A stretch of 64,000 nt of DNA from Acidobacteriota bacterium (GCA_018268755.1 JAFDVW010000017.1:68070-132069), one strand, 5' to 3'; positions 44,797 to 53,645 are shown, counted from the stretch's first letter. The notes: generated by a model from the letters alone, not told the origin. Numbers and translations are program-made.

Positions 44797-45738
44797 ATGC
44801 CCAGACCGACAGCTTCTTCCAGCATCACCCCGCGTAAAATTCGTGTCATTGGCGTCCCGCTCGATCTCGGCCAGTCGCGCCGCGGCGTGGATATGGGACC
44901 TTCCGCCGTGCGTGTGGCCGGTCTCGAAGCCCGCCTCGAAGAGTTGGGCCATATCGTGGAAGATGCCGGCAATGTGGACGTGGAAATTCCGGAACAGAAG
45001 CATGCCGGCGATCCCCACGCGAAATATCTGAAAGAAATTACGGATACCTGCACCAAGCATGCTGAGCTGGTGGTGAAGACGCTGGAAACGGGCAGGGTGC
45101 CGCTGGTGTTGGGCGGCGACCACTCCGTGGGGGCGGGTACCGTGGCCGGAGTCGCCGAATTTTATCGCCGCCAGGACCAGAAAATCGGCCTGCTCTGGAT
45201 CGACGCCCACACCGACATCAACACTCCAGAGACTTCGCCTAGCGGCAACGTTCACGGCATGCCTCTGGGCGCCATCATGGGGCTTGGCCCGGCAGAACTG
45301 GCAAACATTTTCAATTTTTCCCCTAAGGTGAACCCGGAAAACTGTGTCCTGGTCGGAGTACGTGATATCGATGCCGTAGAGAAGGAAAACGTCCGCCGCG
45401 CCGGGATTGAAGTCTTCACCATGCGCGATATCGATGAGCGCGGCATGCGCACCGTCATGGAAGAGGCCCTGCGCGCCGCCGGACGCGGCACCGCCGGCTA
45501 TCACGTCTCGCTCGACATGGACTGGGTCGACCCCGAGGATGCCCCGGGTGTGGGTACGCCGGTCCGCGGCGGCGCCACCTACCGCGAGGCCCACCTCGCC
45601 ATGGAGATCATCGCCGACCACGGCCGCATGCTGAGCTTCGAGATTGTGGAGGTAAACCCGGTCATCGACGAGCACAATCGCACTGCTGTTCTGGCAGTGG
45701 AGCTGGCGCTTTCCGCTTTCGGCAAGAAAATACTGTAG
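44797..45738 (+). CDS. rocF: Arginase (ureohydrolase family)
   Basis: 313 residues from ATG 44797, with GGAAGG eight bases upstream; a GTG at 44767 lies inside a repeat. The manganese site is complete: GGDHSVGAGT, WIDAHTDIN and LDMDWVDPEDAPGVGTPVRGG. The bacillus-type arginase layout (IGVPLDLGQSRRGVDMGPSAVR near the start) supports arginase over agmatinase. It makes ornithine and urea. No urease or ornithine gene is adjacent. Confidence 0.92.
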   Translation: MPRPTASSSITPRKIRVIGVPLDLGQSRRGVDMGPSAVRVAGLEARLEELGHIVEDAGNVDVEIPEQKHAGDPHAKYLKEITDTCTKHAELVVKTLETGRVPLVLGGDHSVGAGTVAGVAEFYRRQDQKIGLLWIDAHTDINTPETSPSGNVHGMPLGAIMGLGPAELANIFNFSPKVNPENCVLVGVRDIDAVEKENVRRAGIEVFTMRDIDERGMRTVMEEALRAAGRGTAGYHVSLDMDWVDPEDAPGVGTPVRGGATYREAHLAMEIIADHGRMLSFEIVEVNPVIDEHNRTAVLAVELALSAFGKKIL

Positions 45739-45816
45739 GCCTCCCAGGTCGAGGGGCCCTCCCGAACCATGCCTGCGATTGACGACTGTCCCTGTCCCCG
45801 TCCAGACTGAAAAGTC

Positions 45817-47010
45817 ATGAAGAAACTTCGGGTGGGCATTCTCTTCGGCGGGCGCAGTGGGGAACATGAAGTCTCTTTGCTCTCGGCGGCTTCAGTCTTC
45901 AACGCCATTGATAAAGCTAAATATGAAGTGGTTCCCATCGGTATCACCAAGGAAGGCCGCTGGGTCACGGCGGGCGACGCAGAACGCCTCTTGCAAGGCA
46001 AGCCGCTGGACTCCTCCGGCGATGAACCTCGCCACCTGCGCGCCGGCGACCCCGAGGCCACGCCCGGGGCGGCTGTGCTGGCCAGCGGAGAATCGGTGGT
46101 GGTTCCTCCCGAGCCGCAAAAGCAGATGGCCCCATTTCAGACCGAATCGCCAACGCGCCGCGCCGCCGACCGCGCCATCAACGTCGATGTCATCTTCCCC
46201 GTGCTGCACGGGACCTTCGGCGAAGATGGCACGATCCAGGGGCTGCTGGAGCTGGCGGACATTCCCTACGTCGGCGCGGGCGTGCTAGGCTCCTCGGCCG
46301 GCATGGACAAAGATGTCATGAAATCGCTGTTTCGCGCCGCCGGCCTGCCTATTGTGAAACATGTCACCGTCCTGCGCAGCGCCTGGGAAGAATCGCCCAA
46401 AAAAGTGCACAAGCTGGTGGAGAGCAAGCTGAAATATCCCGTGTTTGTGAAGCCCGCCAACCTCGGCTCTTCCGTCGGCATCTCTAAGGCCCATGACCGC
46501 AAAGAACTTGGCCCGGCCATCGACGAAGCGGCAAAGTTTGACCGCAAAATCGTCATCGAAGAAGGGGTAGGCGGAAAAAAGCACAAAGCGCGCGAGATTG
46601 AGGTTTCCGTCCTGGGCAATGACAAGCCGCAGGCCTCGGTGCCGGGAGAGATCGTTCCCTGTAAGGAGTTCTACGATTATGACGCCAAGTATCTGGCGGA
46701 AGGCTCCGAGCTGGTGATCCCGGCCAAACTCAGCAAGTCGGAAACCAAAAAAATCCAGCAGCTTGCCATCGCTGCTTTCCAGGCGGTGGATGGCTCCGGG
46801 CTTTCCCGCGTCGATTTTCTGATGGACCCCAAGTCCCGCAAAATTTATCTCAATGAGATCAATACCATGCCGGGTTTCACTTCCATCAGCATGTATCCCA
46901 AGCTATGGGCGGCGTCCGGACTGGCCTATCCCGATCTTATCGAGCGTTTGATCCAGCTCGGGTTAGAACGCCACCAGGAGAAGAAAAGAAATCAATACAG
47001 CCGGGGTTGA
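45817..47010 (+). CDS. ddl: D-alanine--D-alanine ligase
   Basis: 397 residues. GILFGGRSGEHEVSLLSA, FPVLHGTFGEDGTIQGLLEL, KPANLGSSVGISKA, the ATP-grasp core and NEINTMPGFTSISMYPKLW are diagnostic. It joins two D-Ala for peptidoglycan. Between about residues 65 and 115 it carries a longer Pro/Ala/Arg-rich loop (GDEPRHLRAGDPEATPG onward) than the short loop of E. coli DdlB, explaining its length. Confidence 0.94.
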   Translation: MKKLRVGILFGGRSGEHEVSLLSAASVFNAIDKAKYEVVPIGITKEGRWVTAGDAERLLQGKPLDSSGDEPRHLRAGDPEATPGAAVLASGESVVVPPEPQKQMAPFQTESPTRRAADRAINVDVIFPVLHGTFGEDGTIQGLLELADIPYVGAGVLGSSAGMDKDVMKSLFRAAGLPIVKHVTVLRSAWEESPKKVHKLVESKLKYPVFVKPANLGSSVGISKAHDRKELGPAIDEAAKFDRKIVIEEGVGGKKHKAREIEVSVLGNDKPQASVPGEIVPCKEFYDYDAKYLAEGSELVIPAKLSKSETKKIQQLAIAAFQAVDGSGLSRVDFLMDPKSRKIYLNEINTMPGFTSISMYPKLWAASGLAYPDLIERLIQLGLERHQEKKRNQYSRG

Positions 47011-47022
47011 TTTGCAAAAGCC

Positions 47023-49149
47023 CTAGGTCCCATGGTTTGTGGCATGGGCGGCCTTTTCTCGGTCCGGCCAAGTTTCCTGGGGCAAAGCATTCTTCCCCTG
47101 ATGGGCCAGCAATTTCAGGGCGGTTTCCGCATCGACCGCCTTGGAAAACAAGTATCCTTGCCCAAATTTGCAGCCCAGTTTTTTCAGAAACTCCCACTCT
47201 TCCAGGGTCTCTACCCCTTCGGCGACCACTTGCAGTTGGATGGTATGGGCAAACTGCACGATGAGGTGCACGATCGACCGGGACGCGGCATCCGATTCGA
47301 TCTGACTCACAAAGGACCGGTCGATCTTTAAAGTATCGACGGGAAGATGGCGCAAACGCCCTAGCGAAGAGTACCCGGTCCCGAAGTCGTCCAGGCAGAT
47401 GCCGATTCCCAGCGTTCTCAACTGGCCCAGCACGCGCTGGGTCAGTTCCTGGTCGGCCATGGTCGTGCTCTCGGTGATTTCCAGATGCAGCCGGCGCGGG
47501 TTGATTCCGGTCTCCGCAATGACTTCTTCAATGTCATGGAACAATTGCGGGTGGACAAACTGCTTGGGTGAAAGGTTCACCGTGACGCTCGGCGACCCGC
47601 CGTGGGGATATTCCTTCTTCCACAGTTGCGCCTGCCGGCAAGCTTCCCGCAATACCCACTTGCCCAGGGGCACGACCAGCCCGATCCCTTCCGCCACGCT
47701 GATGAAGCTGTCCGGCATGACCAGGCTCTGGTCGGAACGCTGCCAGCGCAGCAGGGCTTCGAAGCCGACAATCTTTCTGGTGCTGAGCTCGACAATGGGC
47801 TGGTAATGCAGGCGGAACTCTTCTTCGCTGACGGCGCGGCGCAAGTCCGTCTCCAGGTCCAGCTGGTCCACTACCCGGGCATGCATCTCTTCGTCGAAAA
47901 ACTCGCAGCGCGATTTGCCCAGTGACTTCGCGCGATACATGGCGATGTCTGCGTCACGCAACAATTCCTCGGCCCTGGTGTGCGGGGTCGTGCTCAGCGC
48001 AATGCCAATGCTGGCGGAGATGAATATCTTGCGTTCGTCGGCGGAGAACGTACCCAGGGCTTCCTGCACGCGTTTTGCCACCCGCATCGCGTCGCTGGGA
48101 TCGGCAATCGCCCCCACCAGGATGGTGAATTCGTCTCCCCCAAAACGTGCCAGCACATCTTTGGTGGCGCTGGGCTCGTCTCTTCCGATGGGACGGAAGA
48201 GGGTGTCTTCAAAACGCAGACAGTGCAATAAGCGCCGGCTGATCTCCACGATAATCTTGTCGCCGGCGCTGTGTCCCATGCTGTCGTTGAATACTTTGAA
48301 CCCATCGATGTCCACGAACAGCACGGCAAATTTGTAGTGCGCATCTTTTTGCGAGCGCTCAAAGGCGCGCTGCAGCCGCTCGCGAAACTGCGCCCGGTTG
48401 GGAAGATCGGTAAGCGCGTCGTGCATGGCGCTGTGGGCCAACTTCGCCTCCGCTTGCTTGCGCTCGGTGATGTCGCGGTTCACGATCACCATCTTTTCCA
48501 ATTCGCCCCGGTCATTGCAGATCGGGCTCGCCGTCGACTCCAGCACCAGCCAGGGGCCGTTCTTGTGGCGCACCCGGTATTCCAGCCTCTTCCCGATGCC
48601 GGTGCGCCGCGCTTCGTCCGCGGCTTGGAGAATCATGGCGTGATCATCGGGATGGATCTGCTGCAAGACGGAAGTGGACTGTAATTCTTCGATGGTGTAG
48701 CCGAGGATCTTCTGATAGGAAGGGCTGTTATATAAGCGTCGCCCGTGCCCATCGACCACCGCGATCATGTCGGCGGCATTTTCGCTGATGAGTTGAAACA
48801 GTTCTTCGCGCTGGGTCAATTTCCTTTCCATCGCGCGCAAGTGGACATACTGGTAGGCGATGTAGAGAGGAATAGTCCAGGCAAGCCACAAAGCATAATG
48901 CGGCAGGCGGTGCCAGACGAAGACTCTTACGGCTTGTACATCGGCCGCCAGAATCGACAAGACGATGATGACCAGGAATAACCCGGCTTCTCCATAACGC
49001 AGGATCCGCAAACGTTGAGCAGCTGCATCCTTCCGGTGGGCTTCCCGCGTTTTGGCGGATTCTTCCCCGGGCAAGGAATTTGGTCCTGTCGGGGCGCCGT
49101 CCGCGGCATTGGGAGAGGAATGATTCGTTGTCGGATGGTGGATAGACAC
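47023..49149 (-). CDS. Membrane PAS-GGDEF-EAL cyclic-di-GMP enzyme
   Basis: 708 residues, starting at GTG 49149. Two helices (about 50-75 and 85-105) anchor it. A PAS domain (about 120-240) ends in NRDITERKQAEAKL. The GGDEF domain has DLPNRAQFRERL and an intact RFGGDEFTIL. The EAL domain has GFEALLRW and DDFGTGYSSLGRLRHLP with the catalytic residues, so both synthesis and breakdown of c-di-GMP are possible, with PAS choosing. It ends 12 bases from the convergent ddl gene. Confidence 0.93.
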   Translation of the reverse strand: MSIHHPTTNHSSPNAADGAPTGPNSLPGEESAKTREAHRKDAAAQRLRILRYGEAGLFLVIIVLSILAADVQAVRVFVWHRLPHYALWLAWTIPLYIAYQYVHLRAMERKLTQREELFQLISENAADMIAVVDGHGRRLYNSPSYQKILGYTIEELQSTSVLQQIHPDDHAMILQAADEARRTGIGKRLEYRVRHKNGPWLVLESTASPICNDRGELEKMVIVNRDITERKQAEAKLAHSAMHDALTDLPNRAQFRERLQRAFERSQKDAHYKFAVLFVDIDGFKVFNDSMGHSAGDKIIVEISRRLLHCLRFEDTLFRPIGRDEPSATKDVLARFGGDEFTILVGAIADPSDAMRVAKRVQEALGTFSADERKIFISASIGIALSTTPHTRAEELLRDADIAMYRAKSLGKSRCEFFDEEMHARVVDQLDLETDLRRAVSEEEFRLHYQPIVELSTRKIVGFEALLRWQRSDQSLVMPDSFISVAEGIGLVVPLGKWVLREACRQAQLWKKEYPHGGSPSVTVNLSPKQFVHPQLFHDIEEVIAETGINPRRLHLEITESTTMADQELTQRVLGQLRTLGIGICLDDFGTGYSSLGRLRHLPVDTLKIDRSFVSQIESDAASRSIVHLIVQFAHTIQLQVVAEGVETLEEWEFLKKLGCKFGQGYLFSKAVDAETALKLLAHQGKNALPQETWPDREKAAHATNHGT

Positions 49150-49318
49150 GTGTGGAGTTCTCGTATAAGAGCATCGACGCTGGCTGAGGAGGAGTCCAGT
49201 CTTTGTTGAGAAAACGCGGCGTCTTCCGTAACTCGAAGATCGAACTAGGGTAATTCCTTCGGCAAGAAGGGGCCTTCAGTCTGGGAAATGGGACGGTGAT
49301 TCCCAAATCGGTACAAAT

Positions 49319-51196
49319 CTAGAAGGCCATCAGCTCGCCTGCGGCCTTTTCCGCTGCCGCCAGGTCAGGCTCGATCTGTTGGGCGCGGGCACGGGCGGCC
49401 TGGGCTTGCGTGCGCTGCCCGGCTTGCTCTTCCGCGCGGGCCAGCAGCAGATAGCCCAGCGCGGTGGGTTGCAGCTCCATGGCGTGCGAATAATCCTCGA
49501 TAGCCTGCCGATAGTCTCCACTCTTCTGCGCCAGCAGTCCGCGTCCGATCCGCGCCATGATCAGGTCGGGATTCAGTTGCAGGGCGGCGGTGAAGTTTGC
49601 CTTCGCCTGGTCATCTTGATGCAGCTGCCGGTAGGCCGCGGCAAGATTGCTGTAAGCGGGGGCGCGCAGCTTGGCATCCGAGGACAGGCCCAGCACCCTG
49701 TCATATTCGACAATCGCATCCTGCGGATGTCCGTGCCGCTGATAGTAAATTCCCAGCCCAAGATGGACGCGCGGGTCTTCCGCGCGCGGATTCACTGACT
49801 GGCGAAATTGCGCGATGGCCTCGTCGTAACGGCCTTCCTGGTCGTAGATCACCGCCAAATTGAAGTGCGCTTTATAGGCCTGGCGGCCGTCTACTTGTAA
49901 AGCATGCACCCACAGGGTCTCGCTGTTCTTCCAGTAGCCGACTTGCCGGTAGGTCAACCCGGTGAGACCCGCCAACGCCAGCAGCGCCGCGATGGCCAGG
50001 GCAAACCCTGGAATGTGGCGAGCCTCGGCCCACTCGGCGATTCCCCAGCACACCAGCAGAAAGATTCCAAGCAGCGGCAGATAGGCATAGCGGTCCGCCA
50101 TGGCCTGCTCGCCCACCTGCACCAGGCCGATCATGGGGACCATCGTTCCCAGAAAGCAAAACCAGCCGGTGACCAGATAACCTTGGCGGCGCCGCCACAT
50201 AACGAGTGCGGTGATAAGCAAGAGGAGCAATCCCGAGGCGGCGACTTGCCAGGGCCGCAGCCCATCCAGGGGATAGGGATAAAACGCCGAGAGCTCCGTT
50301 GGCCAGAATGCTTTGCCGAGGTATCGGCAATAGGCGACGAGCGCGTTCGCCGCGCGCAGCCCGAACCCATAGTGGACCGTGGAGCGCAGGGCGTTGCCCG
50401 CCTTCTGCGCCTGCATGGTGACGAGCGCGCTGGCCAGCGAGAGGGCGAAGAGCGGGACCTTTTCCAGGATGAGCAACGCCACGTTCGTGCGCTGGGTGGC
50501 AGGGAAGTCGCCGGCCATTCCAGATGCGTGTCCCGTGCGCCGCAGCGGCCAGTAATCCCACAAAAGCAACAGGAAAGGCAGGGTGATGATCTGCGGCTTG
50601 CTCATCAACCCGAGCGCAAACCCTGCAAACACCAAAAGGTAACGGAGCCAGCCCGGCCGCCGCGCATACCAGGTATAGGCCAGCATAGCGAGCAGCAGAA
50701 ACAGCATGCTGAGCACGTTCTTGCGCTCCGCCGCCCAGGCCACCGATTCCACGTTAATGGGATGCAGCGCGAATAATGCCGCCACCGCCAGGCTGCGCCA
50801 GGTAAACCCGGTGGCGTACTGCAAGAGCAGGAACAGTAGAATGGCGTTCACTCCATGCAGCAGTACGTTCATGGCGTGGTGCCCGCCCGGATTCAGCTGG
50901 AACAACTGCACGTCGAGGGCATGCGAGAGCCAGGTGAGGGGATGCCAGTTGGCCTCGTAATATTGGCTGAATGCCCACTTCACCGTCTGCCCGGTCAGGC
51001 CCTGGGCAATATGCGGATTGCGCGTGATGTAGGGCTCGTCGTCGAAGTTGACGAAGCCATTGTGGATGGCCGGGGTGTAGGCCGCCAGAATGGCCAGTAG
51101 AAGCAACAGGCACAGCATCCAGCTCTGCCGCGCGGACAACAGGCCCCCGGAAAACCAAGTTTGAGCAGTTCCGGACCGGGATGGTTCAATCGCCAT
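49319..51196 (-). CDS. TMTC-like membrane protein with TPR repeats
   Basis: 625 residues. The N-terminal two thirds is polytopic (about ten helices). FVNFDDEPYITRNPHI supplies the acidic pair in the first loop, as in O-mannosyltransferase (TMTC/PMT) proteins, followed by WHPLTWLSHALD and HPINVESVAWAAERKNVL. The C-terminal third is five or so TPR units with periplasmic side likely. Eukaryotic TMTCs O-mannosylate cadherins; the bacterial relatives are uncharacterised. It probably glycosylates exported proteins or lipids. Confidence 0.85.
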   Translation of the reverse strand: MAIEPSRSGTAQTWFSGGLLSARQSWMLCLLLLLAILAAYTPAIHNGFVNFDDEPYITRNPHIAQGLTGQTVKWAFSQYYEANWHPLTWLSHALDVQLFQLNPGGHHAMNVLLHGVNAILLFLLLQYATGFTWRSLAVAALFALHPINVESVAWAAERKNVLSMLFLLLAMLAYTWYARRPGWLRYLLVFAGFALGLMSKPQIITLPFLLLLWDYWPLRRTGHASGMAGDFPATQRTNVALLILEKVPLFALSLASALVTMQAQKAGNALRSTVHYGFGLRAANALVAYCRYLGKAFWPTELSAFYPYPLDGLRPWQVAASGLLLLLITALVMWRRRQGYLVTGWFCFLGTMVPMIGLVQVGEQAMADRYAYLPLLGIFLLVCWGIAEWAEARHIPGFALAIAALLALAGLTGLTYRQVGYWKNSETLWVHALQVDGRQAYKAHFNLAVIYDQEGRYDEAIAQFRQSVNPRAEDPRVHLGLGIYYQRHGHPQDAIVEYDRVLGLSSDAKLRAPAYSNLAAAYRQLHQDDQAKANFTAALQLNPDLIMARIGRGLLAQKSGDYRQAIEDYSHAMELQPTALGYLLLARAEEQAGQRTQAQAARARAQQIEPDLAAAEKAAGELMAF

Positions 51197-51318
51197 AGGG
51201 ATGGATTGTCTCGCGCCATTATAGGGACGGCGGGCCGCTGACAGGCGACGGGGGAAACTGAAAGATCAATGAAATCAGGGCACTTCCGCCCAAGTCGCGC
51301 CCCGCCCAGTGCTTCCTC

Positions 51319-51347
51319 TTGACGAACCCGGCCTTCCCGGATAGGAT
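51319..51347 (+). promoter_or_regulatory. Promoter of the SAM-riboswitch transcript
   Basis: TTGACG at 51319-51324 and TAGGAT at 51342-51347 with a 17-base spacer. The predicted start near 51354 precedes the aptamer by about 27 bases, which fits a riboswitch leader. Confidence 0.7.
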
Positions 51348-51380
51348 ATCTGCAAGTTTGCCCCTCATCGGGCAGACCTT

Positions 51381-51500
51381 GGATTTCATGCAGAGTGGCT
51401 GAGGGACGAGCCCAGTGACGCCACGGCAACCGGTTTAGGATCATCTATCCTTTTCGCAGGTGCCAACTCTCACCCGGAAGCACGGGGGAACATGAGATTC
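51381..51500 (+). ncRNA. SAM-I riboswitch aptamer
   Basis: P1 is a ten-base helix: GGATTTCATG (51381-51390) with CATGAGATTC (51491-51500), using two G-U pairs. P2 starts GTGGCTGAGGGACGAGCCC and closes with GCCAC. The conserved GGCAACC follows at 51425-51431. P3 is AGGATCATCTATCCT, then AGGTGCCAACTC matches the conserved AAGGTGCCAAnTC, and P4 is CCCGGAAGCACGGG. This combination is the SAM-I family. High SAM should switch off the downstream genes, placing them in methionine or sulfur metabolism. Confidence 0.9.
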
Positions 51501-51536
51501 GGGGTGCGCAGACTTTTCTGCATCTCGATTTCCTAT

Positions 51537-51573
51537 CCCCTCTTTTCCTCATCGGAAAAGGGGTTTCGTGTTT
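51537..51573 (+). terminator. Terminator-like hairpin of the riboswitch expression platform
   Basis: CCCC-TC-TTTTCC pairs with GGAAAAGGGG (two-base bulge), followed by TTTCGTGTTT. A second hairpin upstream (51494-51526: GAGAT and GCAGA paired with TCTGC and ATCTC) reuses the 3' strand of P1, so the two could be alternatives. I could not resolve the complete switching scheme by eye. Confidence 0.6.
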
Positions 51574-51632
51574 ATAGGGTGAGTTTTCCGCTCGTCTTCG
51601 GCGGCTCCGCAGGATAGAAGGAACGACCTGCA

Positions 51633-52880
51633 ATGGCTGCTTACGAACTGCGCTGTCGCGAATGCGGAAAAGCCTGGGGCAATCAGCCCCGCTCCATCTG
51701 CGACGATTGTTTTTCTCCTCTGGAAGTCAGCTACGATTACGACGCTCTGCGCTCGCGGGTAAGCCGCGAGAGCATCGCCCAGGGCCCTCCCAGCATGTGG
51801 CGTTACTCCGGCCTGCTGCCGTTGCCGGAGAACTATCAGCCCTCCCTCCCTACGGGTTTCACGCCGCTGCTGCGGGCCCCGCACCTGGCCAAACGGCTGG
51901 GCGCAAAGAACCTCTATGTGAAGAACGATGCCGTCTGCCTGCCCACGCTCAGCTTCAAGGACCGCGTGGTGGCGGTGGCGCTGGCCAACGCCAAAGCGTT
52001 CGGCTTTGAGGTCGTGTCGTGCTCTTCCACTGGAAATCTGGCGAACTCGGTCGCAGCGCAGGCGGCCCGCAACGGATTCCAGGCCTGGATCTTTGTTCCT
52101 TCCGACCTGGAGCCGGCCAAGATCCTGGGTACCCAGGTCTTCGGCGCCAAGCTGGTGCGTATTGCCGGCAACTACGACCAGGTCAACCGCCTGTGCTCGC
52201 AGATTGCTGATGAACGCCGCTGGGGCTTTGTGAACGTCAACCTCCGCCCCTATTACGCGGAAGGTTCGAAGACGGTGGGCTTTGAAATCGCCGAGCAGCT
52301 GGGCTGGCGTCTGCCCGATAACGTGGTGGTCCCCATGGCCGGAGGATCGCTCATCACCAAGATCAAGAAAGCTTTTGACGAGCTGGTCACGCTCGGCCTG
52401 GTGGAAGCCAAGCCGGTGCGTTTCTTCGGCGCGCAGGCCACCGGCTGCTCACCGATTTCGACTGCCGTCAAAGCCGGAAACCGGGACATCGAACCGCAGC
52501 GGCCTTCGACCATCGCGCGCTCGCTGGCCATCGGCAATCCGGCCGATGGGCACTACGCCATCAAGGCCATCACTCAGAGCGGGGGCTGGTCGGAGGATGT
52601 CTCCGACGCGGAAGTCGTCGAGAACATCCAGTTGCTGGCCGAGACCGAGGGCATCTTCACCGAGACTGCCGGCGGCGTGACCGTGGGTACCACTGCTAAG
52701 CTGGTCCGTCAGGGACGCATTCATCCCGATGAGATCACGGTGGCCTGCATCACCGGCAACGGCCTGAAGACGACCGACGTGCTCACCGGAGAGTATGAAG
52801 CCGAAACCCCCATCGCGCCCAAGCTCAGCGAGTTCGAAACGTACCTGAACAAGAGCCTGCCGGAGCCGGTCGCAGTCTAG
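51633..52880 (+). CDS. Threonine-synthase-like PLP enzyme, probably sulfur-assimilating (MetM-like)
   Basis: 415 residues. An N-terminal zinc ribbon (LRCRECGKAW and ICDDCFSPL) precedes the fold-type II core. The PLP lysine is in PTLSFKDRVVAVALA, the phosphate loop in SSTGNLANSVAAQAA and the substrate loop in FTETAGGVTVGTTAKL. By sequence alone it would be called ThrC. Its SAM-I riboswitch and the sulfur-carrier gene 150 bases downstream point to homocysteine formation from O-phosphohomoserine with a thiocarboxylated carrier, as described for MetM/MetO in Streptomyces (from memory). Threonine synthesis remains possible, or both. Confidence 0.85.
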   Translation: MAAYELRCRECGKAWGNQPRSICDDCFSPLEVSYDYDALRSRVSRESIAQGPPSMWRYSGLLPLPENYQPSLPTGFTPLLRAPHLAKRLGAKNLYVKNDAVCLPTLSFKDRVVAVALANAKAFGFEVVSCSSTGNLANSVAAQAARNGFQAWIFVPSDLEPAKILGTQVFGAKLVRIAGNYDQVNRLCSQIADERRWGFVNVNLRPYYAEGSKTVGFEIAEQLGWRLPDNVVVPMAGGSLITKIKKAFDELVTLGLVEAKPVRFFGAQATGCSPISTAVKAGNRDIEPQRPSTIARSLAIGNPADGHYAIKAITQSGGWSEDVSDAEVVENIQLLAETEGIFTETAGGVTVGTTAKLVRQGRIHPDEITVACITGNGLKTTDVLTGEYEAETPIAPKLSEFETYLNKSLPEPVAV

Positions 52881-52917
52881 GCCAACGGCCCAGACATGAT
52901 TGGGCCAAAGAGGATTT

Positions 52918-53000
52918 GTCATTCCGAGTCGCGTTTTTTGCGGCGAGGAATCCCTACTGCAGAAAGGGATTCTTCCGGCAAGCGTCTCTGAAATAACGAG
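52918..53000. repeat. GTCATTCCGAG-family repeat
   Basis: GTCATTCCGAGTCGCG, a T-run, and GCGGCGAGGAATCCCTAC, then AGGGATTCTTCCGG. It is an imperfect inverted repeat of the family widespread in bacterial intergenic DNA. It separates the synthase and the carrier genes, so it is likely within their common transcript. Confidence 0.65.
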
Positions 53001-53030
53001 AAGAAATCGAAGCAGCACGCATTCCGAATC

Positions 53031-53309
53031 ATGACCATTACAGTGCACATCCCCACCGCCCTTCGCCGTCACACGGAAGACACCGCTAAATTCGCCTGTG
53101 CGGCGGCCGACCTGAACGATCTTTTCTCGCAGCTCGACCAGAAGTTTCCCGCGCTCAAGCCGCACCTGCGCGATGAGCAGGGCCAGATTCGCCGTTTCCT
53201 CAACGTGTATGTGAATGAGGAAGACATCCGCTTTCTGGGCGGGCCGTCCTATGCCTTCCAGGATGGCGATGAAGTGCTGCTCGTACCCTCCATCGCCGGC
53301 GGCTGTTGA
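53031..53309 (+). CDS. MoaD/ThiS-family sulfur-carrier protein (MetO/CysO-like)
   Basis: 92 residues of ubiquitin-like fold: ITVHIPTALRRHTED, DLFSQLDQKFPALKPHL, FLNVYVNEEDIRFL and the closing FQDGDEVLLVPSIAGGC. These proteins end in Gly-Gly, which is adenylated and thiocarboxylated to donate sulfide. Here Cys follows Gly-Gly as the last residue, so it must be trimmed, or the Cys has a role. With the upstream synthase it forms a two-gene sulfur-transfer pair under SAM control. Confidence 0.88.
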   Translation: MTITVHIPTALRRHTEDTAKFACAAADLNDLFSQLDQKFPALKPHLRDEQGQIRRFLNVYVNEEDIRFLGGPSYAFQDGDEVLLVPSIAGGC

Positions 53310-53335
53310 CCCGCTGCCATCATGAGTTTTGTCAT

Positions 53336-53360
53336 CCCTCATGGCTTTCTGCCATGAGGG
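53336..53360 (+). terminator. Hairpin after the sulfur-carrier gene
   Basis: Perfect stem CCCTCATGGC / GCCATGAGGG with loop TTTCT, 26 bases after the stop. It is preceded by GTCAT, so it also resembles a GTCATTCCGA-family repeat. No real T-run follows. Confidence 0.5.
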
Positions 53361-53443
53361 ATCTGCTTTGATCTGGCATAAGTCCACATAGCGATTGACC
53401 CTATGCTCGAGTTTTCGTGGAGAGGCACGGCATCACATACTGC

Positions 53444-53588
53444 GTCACAACTTCAAACAAGACAAGTTCAGTGAAGTATAGCGAGCATCCGGCAGCCACG
53501 AAGTGGCAAGAATGCAGCCCAGTGCATAAGCGCTGGGTAAAAGGGGAATAGCAACGAGCCCCGAAGGGGCGAAAGAATAGGTTGTGAC
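53444..53588. repeat. Composite REP-like element with three hairpins
   Basis: GTCACAAC (53444-53451) and GTTGTGAC (53581-53588) enclose about 130 bases with GCCACGAAGTGGC, CCCAGTGCATAAGCGCTGGG and GCCCCGAAGGGGC. The last two hairpins, with the linking AAAAGGGGAATAG, match a dispersed palindrome seen in acidobacterial and other genomes (recognised from memory). Confidence 0.65.
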
Positions 53589-53645
53589 ACAGTCTCTCCA
53601 GCCGTGCCCTTCCAACCCCGCGCAGCGGCAGCCACCCCCGGCTGT

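Larger units (their letters stand above)
51197..51632. other. 436-base region holding promoter, SAM-I riboswitch and expression platform
   Basis: The left 120 bases (51197-51318) separate the divergent TMTC gene and show nothing else. A promoter follows at 51319, the aptamer at 51381-51500 and a terminator-like hairpin at 51537-51573. AAGGAA near 51618 is the ribosome-binding site for the threonine-synthase-like gene. Confidence 0.8.
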
